A DNA stretch of 17,592 nucleotides from JBAUHN01 sp049680295 (GTDB taxonomy: Bacteria; Pseudomonadota; Alphaproteobacteria; Rhodobacterales; Rhodobacteraceae), in NCBI GenBank assembly GCA_049680295.1, contig JBAUHN010000215.1:1-17592 (forward strand). Direction: 5' to 3'. The notes beneath the pieces are model-generated. The model saw only the letters and a list, made by a program, of their open reading frames with translations, had not been told where the DNA came from and did not search any database. Below are positions 13,595 through 17,592 of this stretch, one piece after another; positions within the stretch are counted from its first letter, which is position 1, and each line of letters starts with the position of its first letter. Made by a program: the position numbers and the translations under genes.

Positions 13595-15256
13595 TCACGC
13601 AAAACTGCCCTGACAGAACCACCCCGAGGACATGGTGCCGCCGTGGCCGTAAAACAGCCACAGGCGTTGGCCATCTTCGGTGTCTGTCACCCAATAGTCG
13701 CGCACGCCGCTGCGCCAGTTGGGATCATCCAGCCACCATTCCGGCGCGATGCGTTCTGGCCCTGTTGCGCGTTTGCGGGTCAGCGTGCGGCCACGCCAGC
13801 GAAAGTTCTGCGGCACTTTGGGCGTGTCGGGGGCGGTGACGGGTTCGGGCCGCCACAACAGCAAGGGGCGCGGCGTGGCGGGTTTGGGCCATGCCCCGTC
13901 ATTTGGCACCGACCAGGCGGCGGCCAGAACTTTGCTGGTTTTTTCGGGGATATGGCTGGAGGCCGGATGCAACCGGGTGATCGCGTCCAAAGTGACCCGC
14001 GCGCCGATGCGGCCGATCAGATCATCAAGCGCGGTATTCCCGGCCAGTCGCGCCTTGACGGCATGGCCTGCCTCAAGGTGACCAACAGCGTTGCGACTGT
14101 GCAGAGGTTCGGTTTGCAGGGCCTCAAGGCGTAGCATATCAATGCCAAATCCGGCGTCGATGTCATCCAGCTTCATCTCAAGCAGCGGGCGGATGCGGGC
14201 CGGGTCCTGCGCCGGGCGGGCCAGCCCGATCTCGATGCTTTCTATGTCGTGATCGCTTCGGAATGCCTGCAACCGCAGCCGCCGCACACCGCGCCCCTTG
14301 GCTGTCAGGCTGGCACAAAGACGTGGCAGCAACCGGTCAATTCCGGCCATTACATCCGCTGACAGGCCAATCGGGTCCGGCAAGGTCAGGCGCACCGCAA
14401 AGTGATCAGCAGGGCGCGCAGGCGACACAGGTTCCGGCGCGCTGCCCATTGCCTGATCCAGCCGCATCACCAGCCCCCGACCAAAGCGGCGTGCCAAACC
14501 GGCGCGGGGTTGGCCCAGCAGATCGCCAACACGGCGCAGACCCAAACGGCTGAGCTGGGCCGCCGTGTCCGGGTCCAGCCGCAAAGCCGCCATCGGCAGC
14601 GGGCTAAGCGCGCTATACATCTGGCCGGGTGCGGCAATCCGGTGGCCTTTGCCGCCGGCGGGCAGCACCACCGCAGGGGCAGCGCCGCCTTTGGTCCAGT
14701 GCCGCCGTTTTCCGGCGCGTGACCGGGTTGCGCGCGCTTCCTGGTCGATGGCGTCGCCATTGCGGTCGGACGTGGCCACCTGCCCGGCAAACCGCGCCAG
14801 GGCCCACGCCGCACCGCGGGTATCGGCCAGCCCCATTTGCACGGTCAGGCCCAGATCAAGGCAATCGTCGTGCACCACATCCAGCAACGCCGCCTCGCCG
14901 CCAAAAAGATGCGCGCAACCGGTCAGATCGACTACCAAGGCATCCTCTGCCTCTGGCGCGACCCAGGGGCTGAATTTACCCGCCCAGCGCTGCAAGCCGG
15001 CCAGAAATGCGGCCTCGGCCGGGGTGTTGCGGGTGCGCGTCATCAGCCCTTCGCACATCGCGTGGGCATCGCGCACCGGCTGGCCCACACGCAGGCCAAA
15101 ACCCTGTGCGCGGGCATTCAGTGAGGTGAGCACCTGCATGTTGCTTTGCTCTTGCACCACGGCCAAAGGCACATCGCCAAGCTGGGGCGCCCGGCGCATC
15201 AGCCGGTCGGCCCCCAGACGCGGAAACCACAGCGAAAGGATACGGCGTTCTGTCAT
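13595..15256 (-). CDS. imuB: ImuB, catalytically degenerate Y-family polymerase-like mutagenesis factor
   Basis: A 553-residue Y-family relative that in other bacteria bridges DnaE2 to the beta clamp during SOS mutagenesis (with ImuA). The N-terminus RILSLWFPRLGADRL lacks the first catalytic aspartate pair of Y polymerases, and VVDLTGCAHLFGGE (109-122) replaces the usual S-x-D-E motif, so polymerase activity is not expected; both changes are typical of ImuB. LGLRRVGDLLGQPRAGLARRFG matches the HhH/thumb region, RPLLLWRPEPV looks like the clamp-binding region, and NFRWRGRTLTRKRATGPERIAPEWW...RDYW..E.G.RLWLF is the ImuB tail. A LexA box lies 60 bp upstream. Unusually, no imuA precedes it and no dnaE2 follows it; paaI is convergent and tetR lies upstream. 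CAGGG precedes ATG 15256. Confidence 0.92.
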   Translation of the reverse strand: MTERRILSLWFPRLGADRLMRRAPQLGDVPLAVVQEQSNMQVLTSLNARAQGFGLRVGQPVRDAHAMCEGLMTRTRNTPAEAAFLAGLQRWAGKFSPWVAPEAEDALVVDLTGCAHLFGGEAALLDVVHDDCLDLGLTVQMGLADTRGAAWALARFAGQVATSDRNGDAIDQEARATRSRAGKRRHWTKGGAAPAVVLPAGGKGHRIAAPGQMYSALSPLPMAALRLDPDTAAQLSRLGLRRVGDLLGQPRAGLARRFGRGLVMRLDQAMGSAPEPVSPARPADHFAVRLTLPDPIGLSADVMAGIDRLLPRLCASLTAKGRGVRRLRLQAFRSDHDIESIEIGLARPAQDPARIRPLLEMKLDDIDAGFGIDMLRLEALQTEPLHSRNAVGHLEAGHAVKARLAGNTALDDLIGRIGARVTLDAITRLHPASSHIPEKTSKVLAAAWSVPNDGAWPKPATPRPLLLWRPEPVTAPDTPKVPQNFRWRGRTLTRKRATGPERIAPEWWLDDPNWRSGVRDYWVTDTEDGQRLWLFYGHGGTMSSGWFCQGSFA

Positions 15257-15301
15257 CCCTGACCTCTGCGCTTTCGATCAAAACGCTTCTATGGCGTTTC
15301 T

Positions 15302-15316
15302 CACTAAACCTTAGTG
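15302..15316. promoter_or_regulatory. 15-bp palindrome CACTAA-ACC-TTAGTG beside the LexA box
   Basis: A perfect inverted repeat with 6-bp arms and a 3-bp centre, between the imuB start and its LexA box, sharing the base at 15316 with that box. It could be a second operator for imuB or part of an extended structure. The surrounding gap 15257-15394 holds no gene; a further weak inverted repeat, AAACGC/GCGTTT at 15281-15299, lies in the presumed imuB leader. Confidence 0.35.
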
Positions 15317-15330
15317 TTCTTGTTTTGTTC
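15316..15330 (-). promoter_or_regulatory. LexA (SOS) box GTTC-N7-GTTC upstream of imuB
   Basis: Seen directly: GTTC (15316-15319), seven bases, GTTC (15327-15330); on the imuB strand this reads GAAC-N7-GAAC. This direct-repeat form is the established LexA site of alphaproteobacteria including Rhodobacter. It lies 60-74 bp upstream of the imuB start with AT-rich promoter-like sequence around it (TACTTT and TATTTC on the minus strand). It implies DNA-damage induction of imuB alone. Confidence 0.75.
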
Positions 15331-15394
15331 CATTTCGAAATAAAGTATTCCCCCGCCCGAGTCGAGCCGTGTTGATTGCGGTGGCCCTAATTTG

Positions 15395-16012
15395 TCAGCA
15401 GCCGTACCGCGCCAGAAACGTCTCGACCGCGCCATCGACGATGCGGTCCATGTCCGCCTGACTGACGGATTTCACCACGCCAAAGGTCAGCCGGGGCCAC
15501 AGGTCCGCCTTGCACAGTTCCGCGAATTGATCGGCGGCCAGTTGCAGATCATCGATCTGCAATTCCCCCCGTTCCATCGCAAGCGCGAAATAGGACATCA
15601 TCTCGGTACGCATCACCATCGGGCCGGAGCTATAGAATCGCTGGCCCAACTCGGGAAACCGATCTGATTCCGCCACGCAAATACGAAAGATCTGCTGACC
15701 AAATCGCGACGTGATGAACCGCAAAAAATGTCGCCCGGCCTGATGCAAAACCTCATGTGGCAGGGCACCCATGTCGATATTATCAATCGCCTCGCGGGAT
15801 TGACGCCTGCATTCCGCGTTGGCAACTTCCATAAATAACAAGCGCTTATCAGGGAAATAACTGTAAAGCGTCGCCTTGGATACCTTGGCCGCGCGCGCGA
15901 TATCATCGACGCTGGCACCCTCAAAACCATCGGCCAAAAAAACGGTGCGGGCGCCATCGAGCACCTGATCAAATTTGCGGCCCTTGCGGACGATTTCAGC
16001 TGTTTCGGTCAT
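15395..16012 (-). CDS. TetR/AcrR family transcriptional regulator
   Basis: A 205-residue one-component repressor. The N-terminal HTH is clear: GARTVFLADGFEGASVDDIARAAKVSKATLYSYFPDKRLLF (20-60), with the recognition helix around VSKATLYSYF. The C-terminal part (about 75-200), with FLRFITSRFGQQIFRICVAESDRFPELGQRFY, resembles the ligand-binding domains of AcrR/AefR-type regulators, but no ligand can be named. ATG 16012 is preceded by GAGG at good spacing. A 17-bp palindrome at 16044-16060, immediately before a TATAGT -10, is its probable operator, so it is likely autorepressing. No efflux pump or enzyme gene is adjacent; the divergent neighbour is the iron exporter mbfA, 107 bp from the operator. 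It may have distant targets. Confidence 0.93.
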   Translation of the reverse strand: MTETAEIVRKGRKFDQVLDGARTVFLADGFEGASVDDIARAAKVSKATLYSYFPDKRLLFMEVANAECRRQSREAIDNIDMGALPHEVLHQAGRHFLRFITSRFGQQIFRICVAESDRFPELGQRFYSSGPMVMRTEMMSYFALAMERGELQIDDLQLAADQFAELCKADLWPRLTFGVVKSVSQADMDRIVDGAVETFLARYGC

Positions 16013-16043
16013 CTGTGCCTCGTTATGGTCCAGACAGACTATA

Positions 16044-16060
16044 AACTGAACGGTTCAGTT
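16044..16060. promoter_or_regulatory. Probable TetR operator, 17-bp palindrome AACTGAAC-G-GTTCAGTT
   Basis: A perfect inverted repeat with 8-bp arms and one central base, 32 bp upstream of the tetR start codon. On the minus strand it is followed directly by TATAGT (16043-16038), a good -10, so the palindrome fills the -35/-10 spacer; bound repressor would block polymerase. TGAAC/GTTCA half-sites are common for AcrR-type regulators. Confidence 0.75.
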
Positions 16061-16131
16061 CCAAGTGGTATCATCGCCGGTCAACCCAATGTCGCATCTG
16101 GAAATCCGGTTGCCGCCCCATATTGATTAAG

Positions 16132-16146
16132 TTAGAATCGTTCTAA
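16132..16146. promoter_or_regulatory. Irr box (iron control element) TTAGAA-TCG-TTCTAA upstream of mbfA
   Basis: A perfect palindrome with 6-bp arms and a 3-bp centre, 20 bp upstream of the mbfA ATG. It matches the core of the alphaproteobacterial Irr site (usually TTTAGAA...TTCTAAA), lacking only the outermost T/A pair. Irr repression of mbfA under iron limitation is known in Rhizobiales; its use here is inferred from site plus gene. A GAATC CcrM site (16135-16139) lies inside the box. Confidence 0.75.
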
Positions 16147-16166
16147 GGTAATAGACGAGGTTACAA

Positions 16167-17141
16167 ATGCGGTTTTCCCTGTCACGCAAACGGTTCAAGG
16201 ATCTGTCCGAACAGGAAGTTCTGGCACTGGCGATTTCCTCCGAGGAAGACGACGCGCGGATTTATCGCGGCTACGCTGAAAACCTGCGCGCCGAATTTCC
16301 CGACAGCGCCCGGGTGTTCGACGGCATGGCCGCAGAAGAAGACGGTCACCGGCAAAGCCTGATCGATTTGCATGCCACGCGGTTCGGGCCGGTCATCCCC
16401 CTGATCCGCCGCGAACATGTTGCAGGCTACTACAGCCGAAAACCTGTCTGGCTGGTCGCGAACCTTGGATTGGACCGCATTCGCTCCGAGGCCGCGGCGA
16501 TGGAACGCGATGCAGAGCGGTTTTATCAGGCCGCCGCCGCGCGCAGCAGTGATGCGGATACGCGCAAATTGCTGGGCGATCTGGCAGCGGCGGAAGCGGG
16601 TCATCAGACCACCGCCGAAGCGTTGGAACACAAGCATCTGGATGACGATGCCCGCGGTGTGGAAGACGACCGCGCGCACCGGCAATTCCTGCTCACCTGG
16701 GTGCAGCCGGGATTGGCAGGGCTGATGGATGGGTCAGTCTCAACACTGGCACCAATATTCGCGGTGGCCTTTGCGACGCAGGATACCTGGACGACGTTTC
16801 TGGTGGGGCTGGCTGCATCCGTCGGCGCAGGTATTTCGATGGGGTTTACCGAAGCCGCATCCGACGACGGGGCGTTATCGGGGCGGGGGTCGCCGGTTAA
16901 GCGCGGGATCGCATCTGGCATCATGACCACTGTCGGCGGGCTTGGCCATGCCTTGCCCTATCTGATCCCGGATTTCTGGACTGCAACGATCACCGCGTTT
17001 GTCGTGGTTTTTATTGAGCTTTGGGCGATAGCATGGATCCAAAACCGCTATATGGACACGCCCTTTTTCCGGGCCGCGTTTCAGGTGGTGCTGGGCGGTG
17101 CGCTGGTCTTTGCAGCCGGTATTTTGATTGGGTCCGGGTAA
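16167..17141 (+). CDS. mbfA: MbfA-like membrane-bound ferritin / VIT1-CCC1 iron exporter
   Basis: A 324-residue inner-membrane protein with two parts. Residues 1-165 form a cytoplasmic rubrerythrin/ferritin-like four-helix region with E-x-x-H pairs: AAEEDGH (E58, H61) and AAEAGH (E143, H146), plus SSEEDDARIYRGYAENL (E26/E27) and AMERDAERFY (E113) as further ligands. Residues about 180-324 form a VIT1/CCC1-type domain with five hydrophobic segments (GLAGLMDGSVSTLAPIFAVAFA, TTFLVGLAASVGAGISMGFTEA, and three more). This fusion matches MbfA, which exports Fe2+ and protects against iron and peroxide stress in Agrobacterium and Bradyrhizobium. ATG 16167 has GAGG at good spacing. The Irr box at 16132-16146 supports iron regulation. 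The adjacent AEC permease gene starts 51 bp downstream; functional linkage is not evident. Confidence 0.92.
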   Translation: MRFSLSRKRFKDLSEQEVLALAISSEEDDARIYRGYAENLRAEFPDSARVFDGMAAEEDGHRQSLIDLHATRFGPVIPLIRREHVAGYYSRKPVWLVANLGLDRIRSEAAAMERDAERFYQAAAARSSDADTRKLLGDLAAAEAGHQTTAEALEHKHLDDDARGVEDDRAHRQFLLTWVQPGLAGLMDGSVSTLAPIFAVAFATQDTWTTFLVGLAASVGAGISMGFTEAASDDGALSGRGSPVKRGIASGIMTTVGGLGHALPYLIPDFWTATITAFVVVFIELWAIAWIQNRYMDTPFFRAAFQVVLGGALVFAAGILIGSG

Positions 17142-17192
17142 AGGTGCCCAGGCCCGCTTGCAGATATGATTGGGGGCCGCTATCGCTACTGA

Positions 17193-17592
17193 ATGATTGA
17201 CATATTCCTCAAAACCATACCGTTCTTTGCGATCATCGGTTTGGGGTATTGGGCCGGGCGCACGCGGTTTTTCAGCGCCGAGGCGACGGCTTATCTGACC
17301 AAGTTTGTGTTCTACTTTGCGCTATCGGCGATGTTGTTTCGGTTTTCCGCCAACCTGTCGTTTGCCGAGGTCTGGGATAGCAATCTGGTGGCCGCATATC
17401 TGCTGGGCACGTTGGCGGTCTATGGCGTGGCCACCATCGTCGGTTTTCTGCGTCGACTGGACGTGCAAACAACCGCCATCGAAGCCCAATGCGCAGCGAT
17501 TGGTAACACCGGTTTCTTAGGCGTTCCCATGTTGGCCCTGTTGTTGGGACCTGCTGCCATTGGTCCTGTAATGATCGCGCTGGCCGTAGATC
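17193..17592 (+). CDS. AEC-family permease (auxin efflux carrier type), 3' end outside window
   Basis: The first 133 residues of a membrane transporter. Starting at ATG 17193, MIDIFLKTIPFFAIIGLGYWAGRTRFFS opens TM1, followed by YLTKFVFYFALSAMLFRFSA and AAYLLGTLAVYGVATIVGFL; the family block QCAAIGNTGFLGVPML follows, with the conserved N-x-G-F-x-G-x-P pattern. AEC proteins export or import small organic anions such as malate or malonate in bacteria; this one's substrate is unknown. The upstream ribosome site is weak. The frame stays open to the window end. It may be co-transcribed with mbfA (51-bp gap, no terminator seen), although no functional reason is evident. Confidence 0.88.
   Translation, partial: MIDIFLKTIPFFAIIGLGYWAGRTRFFSAEATAYLTKFVFYFALSAMLFRFSANLSFAEVWDSNLVAAYLLGTLAVYGVATIVGFLRRLDVQTTAIEAQCAAIGNTGFLGVPMLALLLGPAAIGPVMIALAVD

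Noticed and set aside
15281..15299. Hairpin AAACGC/GCGTTT as a terminator for tetR
   Set aside because: The stem is short, the U tract is only two to three bases, and it is about 100 bp past the tetR stop and inside the imuB leader.
14565..15314. Long open frame of 249 codons on the plus strand
   Set aside because: It lies antisense inside imuB, has an Arg/Ser/Pro-rich composition typical of a GC-rich shadow frame, and has no recognisable domain.
15257..15394. Possible imuA remnant upstream of imuB
   Set aside because: All minus-strand frames are interrupted within a few codons and no ImuA-like motif is visible; the segment looks like a promoter with a LexA box.
1..17592. CRISPR arrays, insertion sequences, tRNA or rRNA genes
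   Set aside because: No spaced direct repeats, transposase-like translation, terminal inverted repeats, or tRNA-like or rRNA-like segments were noticed on reading both strands.

Overview
The window looks like a core-genome stretch of an alphaproteobacterium of the order Rhodobacterales (Roseobacter group). The evidence is the rnhB-ccrM pair with GANTC sites, a GTTC-N7-GTTC LexA box, an Irr-type iron box in front of an MbfA-like iron exporter, DUF2794 and DUF3095 proteins, and a pepA-NlpC/P60 gene pair. No plasmid, phage, insertion sequence, CRISPR, tRNA or rRNA was recognised. Both end genes (ccrM on the left, an AEC transporter on the right) run off the window.

Layout. 1-1353 (minus): ccrM and rnhB, with three CcrM target sites packed between them. 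1422-2064 (minus): a secreted basic protein carrying a duplicated two-cysteine unit, followed by two tandem intrinsic terminators. 2242-3208 (plus): a small secreted protein overlapping a two-TM membrane protein whose cytoplasmic C-terminus resembles an OmpR-type winged helix. 3307-5252 (plus): an HpcH/HpaI aldolase translationally coupled to an MFS transporter. 5256-6407 (minus): a DUF3095 protein. 6523-7545 (plus): asd, closed by a clear terminator. 7650-9269 (plus): an exported DUF4140/DUF4139 protein. 9274-9924 (minus): beta-carbonic anhydrase, divergent from an Hpt-like small protein (10072-10452). 10523-12684 (plus): pepA overlapping an NlpC/P60 peptidase. 12688-13035 (minus): DUF2794. 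13154-13594 (plus): a PaaI-like thioesterase. 13595-15256 (minus): ImuB with its own LexA box and no imuA or dnaE2 beside it. 15395-16012 (minus): a TetR regulator with a 17-bp operator-like palindrome. 16167-17141 (plus): an MbfA-like ferritin-domain iron exporter behind an Irr box. 17193-end (plus): an AEC-family permease.

How the genes work together. Three stress or cell-cycle circuits can be read from cis-sites: CcrM methylation at its own promoter, LexA/SOS control of ImuB, and Irr control of iron export. PepA and the NlpC/P60 protein form one translationally coupled peptidase unit, and the aldolase and MFS genes form another unit, probably for uptake and cleavage of a sugar-acid-type substrate.

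The best candidates for something under-described are the secreted-protein/membrane winged-helix pair at 2242-3208, the Hpt-like protein at 10072-10452 with the 17-bp palindrome upstream of it, and the four-cysteine duplicated protein at 1576-2064. All gene calls rest on reading the translations by eye; no database search was possible.
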